From contig JBDHIK010000103.1 in NCBI GenBank assembly GCA_039587475.1, positions 1 through 9,885 on the forward strand: 9,885 nucleotides of DNA, given 5' to 3'. The notes beneath the pieces were generated by a model. That model ran no database searches, had not been told where the DNA came from, and saw only the letters and a program-made list of their open reading frames with translations. Of the stretch, positions 1 to 6,376 are shown in pieces. Within the stretch, counting starts at the first letter, position 1. The number at the start of each line of letters is the position of its first letter. The stretch comes from N074bin45 sp039587475. GTDB taxonomy: Bacteria > Gemmatimonadota > Gemmatimonadetes > Gemmatimonadales > GWC2-71-9. The position numbers and the translations under genes were made by a program.

Positions 1-140
1 GACAGACGGGCGGCGCCGTATCCCAGACCGCCGCCGACGAAGAACCCCTGGCGATGCGGGGCCGCAATGGTGATCTGGCTGTGGCCGGAAGTCGGCGCCA
101 GAAGCAGACAGAGAACCAGGGCAAGATAGACTCGTGACAT
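1..140 (-). CDS. Probable outer-membrane beta-barrel protein, N-terminal fragment
   Basis: The window edge cuts this gene, so only the first 46 codons are visible. Translation from the ATG at 140 gives a clear Sec signal peptide: MSR, then a hydrophobic core VYLALVLCLLLAP, then a likely cut near GHSQ. The mature start contains QGFFVGGGLGYGAARL. An aromatic, glycine-rich first strand of this kind is typical of small 8- to 10-stranded outer-membrane barrels (OMP_b-brl type), and porin-like families look similar. The specific family cannot be named from so short a piece. No strong Shine-Dalgarno sequence precedes the ATG. The 279-nt region upstream (141-419) carries an inverted repeat and a CRP-type palindrome that could control it. 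Exported-protein status is well supported; the barrel call is inference. Confidence 0.7.
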   Translation of the reverse strand, partial: MSRVYLALVLCLLLAPTSGHSQITIAAPHRQGFFVGGGLGYGAARL

Positions 141-180
141 AACCAACTCGACAGAGTGGGAATGAGTGTCCGCATACCAT

Positions 181-208
181 GGTTCGGGACAGCCCCCTGC
201 CCCGAACC
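181..208. repeat. 8-bp inverted repeat upstream of the barrel gene
   Basis: The arms GGTTCGGG (181-188) and CCCGAACC (201-208) are perfectly complementary and separated by 12 nt of C-rich sequence. The repeat lies 41-68 nt upstream of the ATG at 140, probably in the 5' untranslated region of that minus-strand gene. It could be an RNA hairpin or a protein-binding site; the sequence does not say which. Confidence 0.4.
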
Positions 209-244
209 CCGTGCTGGAACGTGCCACGATTGTCCTGGAAATGG

Positions 245-260
245 TGTGACCCGGGTCACA
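245..260. promoter_or_regulatory. CRP/FNR-superfamily-type binding palindrome
   Basis: TGTGACCCGGGTCACA is a perfect 16-bp palindrome. It matches the classic CRP half-site arrangement TGTGA-N6-TCACA at all ten defined positions. It lies in the gap between two minus-strand genes, centred about 112 nt upstream of the ATG at 140, which makes that barrel gene the natural target. I found no convincing -10/-35 pair at the spacing expected for class I or class II CRP activation. Binding by a CRP-family regulator is therefore inferred from the site alone. Confidence 0.5.
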
Positions 261-356
261 GGGGTCTTTGGATCAGGCGAGCGGCCCCATCGAGCCTGGC
301 CAAGCCAGGTTCCGGGGACCGCCCATGAAGGGGCGAAGCGTCCGAAGAACGTCACC

Positions 357-384
357 GGGGAGCGGGGCCGAAACTCCGCTCCCC
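357..384 (-). terminator. Strong GC hairpin after the NTF2-like gene
   Basis: The arms GGGGAGCGG (357-365) and CCGCTCCCC (376-384) pair perfectly. A G-U pair and a G-C pair extend the stem to 11 bp around the loop 368-373. The hairpin lies about 35 nt beyond the stop codon of the minus-strand gene 420-989 and before the next minus-strand gene, where a terminator is expected. Read on the minus strand it is not followed by a U run, so it may work with Rho or as a 3'-end stabiliser rather than as a classical intrinsic terminator. Confidence 0.5.
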
Positions 385-419
385 AGGTATTCCTTGCTAC
401 CGTGCGCTACCAGCTGCTG

Positions 420-989
420 CTATTCGAGGTACTCCTCGGGAATGGGACTCCCGGGAGACTCGTTTTCCCAGAAGATCGTCACGACCCACCAGCGGCTGCC
501 GTCGTTCCATAACTGAAAGGAGTTGATCCCGCGCATGAATGGCTCCGCGTCGTCAGCGTTGCGCCGGGACTCGTAGGTACTGAACGCCTGCGCGATGTTA
601 CCGAACCGGTCGACCTGGCGCGCCAACTCGGTCTCGAAGAAACCGTTCTGCTCCAGCCAGGGGCCGGCACCGCTGATGTAGTCCTCGACCGACATGACGC
701 GGTGACCGTACTGGCCACTCTGGCCCTGGCCGCTGGGGATCAGCCTCGCGTCATCCACGAAGAGGGACCGCATCCGGTCCCAATCCCGCTTCTCGCCGGC
801 CGGGCCCGAGATCACGTCGTATACCGCCGCCATGATGGCGTCGATGGATTCCACGTCCGCCGGGGCGGCGGCGGGCCTGGGGGCGGCCGCTGCCGAATCG
901 GCCTCGGCGGCCTCCTGAGCAACGACCGGAACGGTCACCGCCGCCAAGACACAGGTGGCCAGAAAGGCCGTCACGCTGGGCTTGATCAC
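420..989 (-). CDS. Secreted NTF2/SnoaL-like domain protein
   Basis: This is a 189-aa exported protein of the NTF2/SnoaL-like (DUF4440-type) superfamily. The start chosen is the GTG at 989, because AGAGGAA (995-1001) lies at good spacing and the signal peptide then begins directly (IKPSVTAFLATCVLAAVTVPVVA, likely cut before QE at residue 24/25). An ATG 20 codons upstream would add a polar extension before the signal sequence and has no good ribosome site. An Ala/Pro-rich linker (about 27-45) leads into one alpha+beta domain. It opens with a helix IDAIMAAVYDVI, followed by the typical RDWDRMRSLFVDDARLIP segment, and ends with strands FMRGINSFQLW and WWVVTIFWENE. This fold forms a cone-shaped pocket used by enzymes, binding proteins and subunits of larger complexes; no catalytic residues can be assigned. 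Function unknown. It is transcribed divergently from the DUF5916 gene. Confidence 0.83.
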   Translation of the reverse strand: MIKPSVTAFLATCVLAAVTVPVVAQEAAEADSAAAAPRPAAAPADVESIDAIMAAVYDVISGPAGEKRDWDRMRSLFVDDARLIPSGQGQSGQYGHRVMSVEDYISGAGPWLEQNGFFETELARQVDRFGNIAQAFSTYESRRNADDAEPFMRGINSFQLWNDGSRWWVVTIFWENESPGSPIPEEYLE

Positions 990-994
990 GTGTG

Positions 995-1001
995 TTCCTC
1001 T
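995..1001 (-). promoter_or_regulatory. Ribosome binding site fixing the GTG start at 989
   Basis: On the minus strand this reads AGAGGAA, with its GAGG core 7 nt before the GTG at 989. It favours that start over the upstream in-frame ATG at 1049, and the resulting protein begins exactly with a well-formed signal peptide. Confidence 0.6.
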
Positions 1002-1236
1002 CACGAAAGGGTAAACGGAATCTCTCCATCCTACGGAGGCGGCCACCAAAGGGTTCGGCCTCCCGAGTGCTCAATCAAGTCATGAAACCCCAATGCCGGA
1101 ACCCAACCTACCCCTAGCTCAGAAACCCTCCTCGAACTCGCTCCGTAGAGATGGAGGTGTCCCGGAAATCCCCTGATGCAACCTCCGGCGCCCAGGGGCT
1201 GTCAAAGCGGTAGGCGACCAGGATCATCGATTGGAC

Positions 1237-1243
1237 GAGGTGA
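1237..1243 (+). promoter_or_regulatory. Ribosome binding site for the DUF5916 gene
   Basis: GAGGTGA is complementary to the 3' end of 16S rRNA; its GAGG core lies 5 nt before the ATG at 1246. It supports that ATG over an in-frame TTG at 1231, which would place the site inside the coding region. Confidence 0.6.
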
Positions 1244-1245
1244 AC

Positions 1246-3987
1246 ATGCGGCAGGTGCACCGTTGGCATTGGGGCCTGGCACAGGGGACAGGGCACGATA
1301 TCGCACCGGCGACCGGGCTGGTGCTGGCGTTGCTGCTGGCTGCCGCACCCCTGGCGGCGCAAGGCTCCGCCAACTCCAGGGAACGGAACGACCCGGTTCC
1401 CGCCGGGAGCGCCAAGTTCGCCGAAGCGCTGCGCCTGGAATCTTCGCAGTTGCGGTTTGACGGTGCCCTCGACGATCCGGCGTGGCGCAGCGCCGTATTC
1501 ATTTCAGATTTTATCCAGAAAGAACCCAACGAAGGATCGCAACCCAGCGAACGGACCGAGGTGGCGTTCCTGTTCGACGATGGGGTGCTGTACGTCGGGG
1601 CCCGCATGTACAACAGCAGCTCGGACTCGGTCGCGGCGCAGTTCTCCCGCAAAGACCAGAACAACGGCAACGCCGCGATGTTGCAGGTCTCCCTGGACAC
1701 CTACTATGACCGGCGGACCGCCTACACCTTTGCGGTCACGGCGGCCGGCGTGCGGCTGGACTGGTACAATCCGCGGGACCAGGAGTTCAACCGGGACATG
1801 ACCTACGACCCGGTCTGGCAGGCCAAGACGACCATCGACAGTCTGGGGTGGACGGCGGAGATGGCCATTCCCTTGTCGCAGTTGCGTTTCAACGCCGGCC
1901 AGCCGGTCTGGGGTCTCAACATCACGAGGATCATTCCCAACAAGAACGAGCACATCTACTGGTCCTACGTGCCGCGCAACGAGAACGGCTGGGCATCCCG
2001 CTTTGGGGGCCTGGACGGCATGGACGACCTGAGCCCCAAACGCCGCGTGGAGTTCTTGCCGTTCGTGGCGTCCGAGGCCCGTGTGACCAGTACCGAACTC
2101 GTCGACGGCGGCAGCCCGTTCGAGAGCACGCGGAGCGTGCAGGGCCGTGTGGGCGCCGATCTGAAGATGGGATTCGGCCCCAATCTCACGCTGGACGCGA
2201 CCGTGCTCCCCGACTTCGGTCAGGTCGACGCCGATCCGGCGGAGGTCAACCTCAGCCAGTTCGAAACGATCTTCGGGGAACGGCGCCCCTTCTTCACCGA
2301 GGGCAATCAGTTGCTGCGCGGGCGCGGCAGCATGCCGACCTATTACAACTCGCGGCGCATCGGCCGGGCCCCTCGCGGATCCGTCTCGGGCGACTACACC
2401 GACATCCCGGACGTGACGACCATTCTGGGAGCGGCCAAGCTCACGGGACGCCTCCAGTCGGGGTTGTCCATCGGCGCCCTGGGGGCGCTGACCCAGCGCG
2501 AGTACGGCCGATTCACGACCGCAGGCGGTCCGATCGACGAGCGCGAAGTCGAGCCGATGACCGGCTACGGCATCCTCCGCTTGCAGCAGGAGTTCGGGGC
2601 GGACGCCTCGACCGCGGGCCTCACCCTCACCGGGGTCAGCAGGAACTTCGACAGCGAAGAGATGCGCGTGGTGTTGGCCGACCAGGCCATCACCGGCGGG
2701 AGCGATTTTGCGCTCCGATTCCAGGGTGGCAAGTACGAGGTGCGAGGCCACGCGGGCTTCAGCTATGTCCACGGTTCCGCCCCCTCCATCGGGTCCCTCC
2801 AGACGGCCAGCGCCCGCTACTACCAGCGGCCGGATGCGGACTACGTCACCTACGACCCGACCCGGACCTCCCTGTTCGGGTACAGCGCCTCCCTGCAGGC
2901 CAGCAAGAATGCCGGCAAGCACTGGCTCTGGGGCACCGGGATCTGGGCCGACTCGCCGGGCCTCGAACTCAACGACATCGGCGTCATCCGCCGGGCCGAC
3001 GACATCCAGAGCTGGTTCTTTCTCAACTATCGCGAAACCGAGCCGGGGGAGACCTTCCGGCGCTACAACTTCTGGATCAACCCCAGCGTGGGCTGGAACT
3101 TCGGGGGGATCCGCAAGGACACGGGCATCTGGACCGGGGGCAATCTGACCTGGAACAACTACATGTGGAACAACTTCAACCTGGCCTACCACCCGACGAC
3201 GATGAGCGACAATCTCACCCGGGGTGGCCCACTGATGCAGAACATCGGGGGATGGCGGGCCCGGCTCAGCTGGGGCAACAACCGGGCGGACAACCTCAAC
3301 TGGTCCGTCGGTGGCGGGTACAACGACGTCAACTACAGCCAGTCGGTGAATGCCTTCGTGCGCATCGGGGCGCAGCCGAGCCCTCGGCTGCAATTCTCCG
3401 TCAGCCCGTCGTACTTCTCCCAAAGCAACGGTCGCCAGTACTACACGCTGCGGGACCAGGGCTCCCAGGCCACCTTCGGCAGCCGGTACATCTTCGCCAA
3501 CATCGATTTCAGCCAGATCTCGGCGCAGTTCCGCATCAACTACCTGTTCAGCCCGACACTCAGCCTCGAGCTGTACGCGGAGCCGTTCGTCGCTCGCGGG
3601 AACTACACGCAGTTCGGCGAGTTGTCGGCCGCCCAGAGCAGCGCGCTCCGCGTCTACGGGGAGCCGGGGACCGGCACCGACATCGTGCCGGTCGTCGGCG
3701 GCGATGGCCGGGTGGAAGGCTATGATGTCACCGACCGCGCCTCGACGTCTCCGGGATCGTTCTCGCTTCCGAACAACAACTTCAACACCACCTCGTTCCG
3801 GAGTAATCTGGTGCTGCGTTGGGAATGGTCACCAGGCAGCACCGTCTTCCTGGTGTGGCAGCAGAACAAGTCGAGCTTCGCACCGGACGGTTCGCCGCTC
3901 GAGCCCGGAGCCCTGTTCGACGCCGTATCGGCACCGGGCCGCAACATCATCGCCATCAAGGCCAACTACTGGATCCCGATGAACTAG
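1246..3987 (+). CDS. CBM9/DUF5916 outer-membrane beta-barrel protein
   Basis: This is a 913-aa exported protein with a carbohydrate-binding-module-9-like N-terminal domain followed by a DUF5916 barrel. A signal peptide is visible (hydrophobic stretch at about 24-36, likely cut after PLAAQ at 39). The CBM9-like part begins near residue 62 and contains FDGALDDPAW (71-80), the usual opening of this domain, then alternating strands such as LYVGARMY and YTFAVTAAG. The DUF5916 hallmark ERRPFFTEG lies at about 345-353. After it, many amphipathic strands rich in Tyr, Trp and Asn run to the C-terminal strand IIAIKANYWIPMN, as expected of a large barrel. The length matches complete family members. The role is unknown: the CBM9-like domain suggests glycan contact, but no substrate or transport partner can be read from the sequence. 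It precedes the envelope operon by 79 nt and may or may not be co-transcribed with it. Family assignment is firm. Confidence 0.93.
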   Translation: MRQVHRWHWGLAQGTGHDIAPATGLVLALLLAAAPLAAQGSANSRERNDPVPAGSAKFAEALRLESSQLRFDGALDDPAWRSAVFISDFIQKEPNEGSQPSERTEVAFLFDDGVLYVGARMYNSSSDSVAAQFSRKDQNNGNAAMLQVSLDTYYDRRTAYTFAVTAAGVRLDWYNPRDQEFNRDMTYDPVWQAKTTIDSLGWTAEMAIPLSQLRFNAGQPVWGLNITRIIPNKNEHIYWSYVPRNENGWASRFGGLDGMDDLSPKRRVEFLPFVASEARVTSTELVDGGSPFESTRSVQGRVGADLKMGFGPNLTLDATVLPDFGQVDADPAEVNLSQFETIFGERRPFFTEGNQLLRGRGSMPTYYNSRRIGRAPRGSVSGDYTDIPDVTTILGAAKLTGRLQSGLSIGALGALTQREYGRFTTAGGPIDEREVEPMTGYGILRLQQEFGADASTAGLTLTGVSRNFDSEEMRVVLADQAITGGSDFALRFQGGKYEVRGHAGFSYVHGSAPSIGSLQTASARYYQRPDADYVTYDPTRTSLFGYSASLQASKNAGKHWLWGTGIWADSPGLELNDIGVIRRADDIQSWFFLNYRETEPGETFRRYNFWINPSVGWNFGGIRKDTGIWTGGNLTWNNYMWNNFNLAYHPTTMSDNLTRGGPLMQNIGGWRARLSWGNNRADNLNWSVGGGYNDVNYSQSVNAFVRIGAQPSPRLQFSVSPSYFSQSNGRQYYTLRDQGSQATFGSRYIFANIDFSQISAQFRINYLFSPTLSLELYAEPFVARGNYTQFGELSAAQSSALRVYGEPGTGTDIVPVVGGDGRVEGYDVTDRASTSPGSFSLPNNNFNTTSFRSNLVLRWEWSPGSTVFLVWQQNKSSFAPDGSPLEPGALFDAVSAPGRNIIAIKANYWIPMN

Positions 3988-4010
3988 GCGGGGCACGGCA
4001 GAGAGAAGTG

Positions 4011-4039
4011 TTGACTGAGGAATAGGAAGGACGCATCAT
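4011..4039 (+). promoter_or_regulatory. Possible sigma-70-type promoter for the envelope operon
   Basis: TTGACT (4011-4016, 5 of 6 consensus bases) and CATCAT (4034-4039, 4 of 6) are separated by 17 nt. Transcription would begin near 4046, about 21 nt before the lipoprotein ATG at 4067. The -10 element lies in the left arm of the inverted repeat 4027-4076, so that repeat could be an operator. The -10 match is modest and promoter consensus in this phylum is uncertain, so this is tentative. Confidence 0.3.
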
Positions 4040-4076
4040 GCGCTCGTACTCGACCGGAGCGCGACGATGCGTCCTT
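4027..4076 (+). promoter_or_regulatory. Nested inverted repeat covering the lipoprotein start site
   Basis: The outer arms AAGGACGCATC (4027-4037) and GATGCGTCCTT (4066-4076) match perfectly over 11 bp. An inner pair GCGCTC (4040-4045) and GAGCGC (4057-4062) adds 6 bp inside, leaving an 11-nt apical loop. In RNA this 17-bp two-part hairpin would bury both the Shine-Dalgarno GGAG (4056-4059) and the ATG (4067-4069) of the lipoprotein gene that heads the operon. It could be a translational switch, a DNA operator, or a structure ending the upstream DUF5916 transcript. No U run follows, which argues against a simple intrinsic terminator. Confidence 0.5.
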
Positions 4077-4085
4077 GCTTGGTAA
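4038..4085 (+). CDS. Possible 15-aa leader ORF
   Basis: An ATG at 4038 follows a strong Shine-Dalgarno sequence, GGAAGG (4025-4030), at an ideal 7-nt spacing. It opens a short frame encoding MRSYSTGARRCVLAW and ends with TAA at 4083-4085. It overlaps the lipoprotein start at 4067 in a different frame and spans most of the hairpin 4027-4076. A ribosome translating it would melt that hairpin and expose the lipoprotein start, as in known leader-coupled systems. No amino-acid run points to an attenuation signal. It is short enough to be chance, so this is tentative. Confidence 0.3.
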   Translation: MRSYSTGARRCVLAW

Positions 4086-4279
4086 CAGCCAGTCTCCTCC
4101 TGGCCGCGGCGTGTAGCGGTTCCGCGGAGCAGGGAGCGGTTCGCGGTGAGCGCGAGCGCGACAGCGTGCTGGGACAGTCGCGTTTGCCCGGTGCCCAGGG
4201 CGTCCAGGGTGCGCTGGACGCTTCGGACAGCGCGGCCGCACGCTCGGCACGGATGGACTCGATCGCGGGCCAGCAGTGA
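4067..4279 (+). CDS. Small putative lipoprotein (70 aa)
   Basis: A 70-aa product with a lipoprotein signal: MRP, a hydrophobic run LVTASLLLAAA, and a lipobox-type AAAC with the modified cysteine at residue 16. The mature part is about 55 residues, polar and charged (GERERDS, DASDSAAARSARMDS), with no recognisable domain. Its C-terminal half could be a short helix. The ATG is preceded by GGAG (4056-4059) at 7-nt spacing, and no other in-frame start exists nearby. Its TGA overlaps the GTG of the next gene (GTGA, 4276-4279), so the two are probably translationally coupled. This overlap and the lipobox are the main reasons to treat it as a real gene. Its start lies inside a hairpin. Function unknown; it is probably anchored in the periplasmic leaflet of a membrane. 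Confidence 0.68.
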   Translation: MRPCLVTASLLLAAACSGSAEQGAVRGERERDSVLGQSRLPGAQGVQGALDASDSAAARSARMDSIAGQQ

Positions 4280-5220
4280 ACCTCGTCGCCCCCCTCCTCG
4301 CTATCGGCGCCATGGCCCCGTTACCGATGGCTCCGGTCTCCTGGACGGTGTCGCCCGCGCCATCCGATTCGACCCCGTACGTCGTGGTGCTGGGCGTCGC
4401 TCAGGATGGCGGCGTCCCGCAGGCCGGCGGCGCGGACCGAGGCATCCAGCGGTTGGTCGTCTCCCTGGCCCTGGTCGACCCGCGGTCGGGGCAACGCTGG
4501 TTGTTCGAGGCCACACCCGACTTCCGGAGCCAACTGCGAACCCTCGATGCCGTTGCACCCGGTCAGGGCCCGGCCCCGGCGCTCGACGGCATCTTTCTGA
4601 CCCATGCGCACATGGGGCACTACGTGGGCCTCATGTTCCTGGGTCACGAATCGATGGGCGCCCGGGACGTCGCGGTGTACGTTCCAGCGCGTTTCGCCGC
4701 CTACCTCACGGACAACGGCCCGTGGAGCCAACTGGTCGCCTACCGCAACATCGACGTCCGGGTGCAACCGCCGGGCCAGGCGGTGCGCCTGAACGACCGG
4801 CTGTCCGTGACCTCCTTTCGCGTCCCGCACCGGGAGGAGTTCAGCGAAGTGGTGGGGTTCCGGGTCGAGGGACCCGACCGCAGCCTGCTGTTCATCCCGG
4901 ACATCGACGGCTGGGACGACTGGGACCGGGCCGGTGTCCGGCTGGAGGACGTACTGGCCACGGTCGACGTCGCCTACGTCGACGGCTCGTTCTTCGCCGA
5001 CGGAGAGATCCCCGGACGGGACATGTCCGGGTTCCCTCACCCGCGGATTCAGGAAACCATGGAGCGCCTCCAGGCGTTACCGGAACAGGAGCGCGCCAAG
5101 ATTCGATTCATTCACCTCAACCACACCAACCCTGCCCTGGACCCGGAAAGCCCTGAGGCTCGGGACATCCACACCCGGGGCTTCGGACTTGCCGTTGAGG
5201 GAGAACGCGTAGGCCTGTGA
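4276..5220 (+). CDS. PqqB-like metallo-beta-lactamase-fold protein
   Basis: A 314-aa protein of the metallo-beta-lactamase superfamily, closest in pattern to PqqB-type proteins. Family-like segments are VVVLGVAQDGGVPQAGG (36-52), LTHAHMGHYVGL (108-119), PHREEFSEVVGF (184-195), the LLFIPDIDGW strand with D209/D211, and IHLNHTNP (279-286). The metal motif reads H110-x-H112-x-G114-H115: the Asp of canonical HxHxDH is Gly, so classical two-zinc hydrolysis is doubtful. The substrate is unknown, and no other pqq genes are in the window, so PQQ synthesis should not be assumed. The GTG start overlaps the stop of the lipoprotein gene (GTGA), which explains the missing Shine-Dalgarno. The N-terminus is hydrophobic (NLVAPLLAIGAMAPLPMAP) but lacks basic residues, so it is only a weak signal peptide. 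An internal ATG at 4312 is an alternative start. Confidence 0.88.
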   Translation: MNLVAPLLAIGAMAPLPMAPVSWTVSPAPSDSTPYVVVLGVAQDGGVPQAGGADRGIQRLVVSLALVDPRSGQRWLFEATPDFRSQLRTLDAVAPGQGPAPALDGIFLTHAHMGHYVGLMFLGHESMGARDVAVYVPARFAAYLTDNGPWSQLVAYRNIDVRVQPPGQAVRLNDRLSVTSFRVPHREEFSEVVGFRVEGPDRSLLFIPDIDGWDDWDRAGVRLEDVLATVDVAYVDGSFFADGEIPGRDMSGFPHPRIQETMERLQALPEQERAKIRFIHLNHTNPALDPESPEARDIHTRGFGLAVEGERVGL

Positions 5221-6362
5221 CCCGGAAGACCTTCACCCCCGTCGCGCTCGGGCAGACCCTGCTGCTGCTGGCGTCATGTGCCAGCCCGGTCCGCGAGGTC
5301 ACACCCCCGGTACCGGTTCCGGCGCAGGGCGACATCGAAGCCACGGTGTATTTCATCGGTGACGCCGGGGCGCCCCACGAGGGTGGAGAGCCCGTGCTGC
5401 AGTCCCTGACGGCGGACCTGGCGACACGGCCTGGTGCGTTGGTCGTCTTCCTGGGAGACAACCTCTATCCCAAAGGCTTGCCCGAGACCGGCGCACCTGA
5501 CCGCGCCGAATCGGAACGACGGTTGGACGATCAGATCGATGCGGTACTCACAGGCGGGGGCCACGGCATCTTCGTCCCCGGCAACCACGACTGGCAACAG
5601 GGCGGAAGCGACGGCTGGTGGCGGGTCCATCGCCAGGGAGAGTACGTGGCCAGTCGCGGCCCCGGCGTCGAGGTGCAGCCCCGGTTCGGCTGCCCCGGGC
5701 CGGTGGAGCGCGATGTCGGCTCCCGGATCCGGCTCATCATCCTCGACACCCAGTGGTACCTTCATGGTGGTCCCAAGCCCGGCGCCTGGTCCCCGTGCCG
5801 GGTCCATCGCCCCGAGGACCTGGCGGATTCCCTGCAGGCCGCGGTGATGCGGGCCGGGGACCGCGAAGTGCTCGTCGCCGCGCACCACCCGATGCGGAGT
5901 ACCGGCAAGCACGGCGGCCACTTCACGGCCAAGCAGCACATCTTTCCGCTGACCGAAGGGGCCAGCTGGGCCTGGCTCCCGCTGCCCATCATCGGATCTC
6001 TCTACCCACTCTCCCGGCAGTGGGGTATATCCAACCAGGACCAGTCCGGCTCACGGTACCAGCAGATGGTGGCCGGGTTCGACTCCGCGTTCGTCGGTCG
6101 GCCACCGCTGGTGTACGCGGCCGGACACGAGCACAACCTCGAAGTGCTGGAGAGCGAGACGGTCCGATATCTCCTGGTGAGTGGCGCGGGATACTACGGC
6201 CACACCAGCGCGACCGGCTGGGGTGACGACACCCGGTACGCCGAGGCCGCCTCCGGGTACATGCGGCTCGACGTGTTGCATTCCGGTGTCATCCGCCTGA
6301 GCGTCATCACCGTGGATGAAACCGGCGTGGGCACCGAGGCCTTCTCGGCCTTTCTCGAATGA
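5217..6362 (+). CDS. Calcineurin-like metallophosphoesterase lipoprotein
   Basis: A 381-aa lipid-anchored phosphatase of the calcineurin-like (metallophosphoesterase) superfamily, nearest to the purple-acid-phosphatase-like branch. A lipoprotein signal ends in LLLLASC, with the lipid-bearing cysteine at residue 21. All metal-ligand blocks are present in order: FIGDAG (D49), FLGDNLYPKG (D81, N82), VPGNHDW (N123, H124), AAHHP (H223/H224) and AAGHEHNLE (H304, H306). It is therefore probably an active two-metal phosphomonoesterase or phosphodiesterase in the periplasm or at a membrane surface; the substrate is unknown. The GTG start overlaps the previous stop (GTGA, 5217-5220), and the next gene begins 14 nt after its TGA. 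As I recall, Bacteroidota homologues with this GDNxYPxG block are often fused to the kinase-like/barrel part that is the next gene here, which suggests that the two products work together. Confidence 0.93.
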   Translation: MTRKTFTPVALGQTLLLLASCASPVREVTPPVPVPAQGDIEATVYFIGDAGAPHEGGEPVLQSLTADLATRPGALVVFLGDNLYPKGLPETGAPDRAESERRLDDQIDAVLTGGGHGIFVPGNHDWQQGGSDGWWRVHRQGEYVASRGPGVEVQPRFGCPGPVERDVGSRIRLIILDTQWYLHGGPKPGAWSPCRVHRPEDLADSLQAAVMRAGDREVLVAAHHPMRSTGKHGGHFTAKQHIFPLTEGASWAWLPLPIIGSLYPLSRQWGISNQDQSGSRYQQMVAGFDSAFVGRPPLVYAAGHEHNLEVLESETVRYLLVSGAGYYGHTSATGWGDDTRYAEAASGYMRLDVLHSGVIRLSVITVDETGVGTEAFSAFLE

Positions 6363-6370
6363 GGGAGGAG
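6363..6370 (+). promoter_or_regulatory. Strong ribosome binding site fixing the ATG at 6377
   Basis: GGGAGGAG lies 6 nt before the ATG at 6377, the strongest Shine-Dalgarno sequence in the operon. It favours 6377 over the in-frame ATG at 6359, which overlaps the upstream stop as ATGA but would place this site inside the coding region. Confidence 0.65.
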
Positions 6371-6376
6371 TGGCCG

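Noticed and set aside
156..516. Short plus-strand frames across the intergenic region left of the NTF2-like gene
   Set aside because: They run through the hairpin and palindrome into the antisense of the NTF2-like gene. They lack a good ribosome site and a sensible composition.
1030..1075. TTGATT on the minus strand as the -35 element of a promoter for the NTF2-like gene
   Set aside because: The sequence 17 nt downstream is AACCCT, a poor -10, and no better pair was found in the gap.
1199..1227. CTGTCA-N17-GATCAT as a promoter for the DUF5916 gene
   Set aside because: Only 4 of 6 bases match in each element, and the predicted transcript would start almost at the Shine-Dalgarno sequence.
1504..3423. 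Long open frame on the minus strand (639 codons) opposite the DUF5916 gene
   Set aside because: It is antisense to a gene with clear family motifs. GC-rich third positions keep the opposite strand free of stops. Its translation is rich in Arg, Gly, Pro, Val and His and shows no domain.
1848..3725. 625-codon plus-strand frame inside the DUF5916 gene
   Set aside because: It is a +1/+2 shadow of the real reading frame, Arg/Gly/Pro-rich, without a signal peptide or domain.
6359..6376. ATG at 6359 as start of the kinase-like/barrel gene
   Set aside because: The ATGA overlap is attractive, but GGGAGGAG sits ideally for the ATG at 6377. The added MREEWP would put acidic residues before the basic signal-peptide start.
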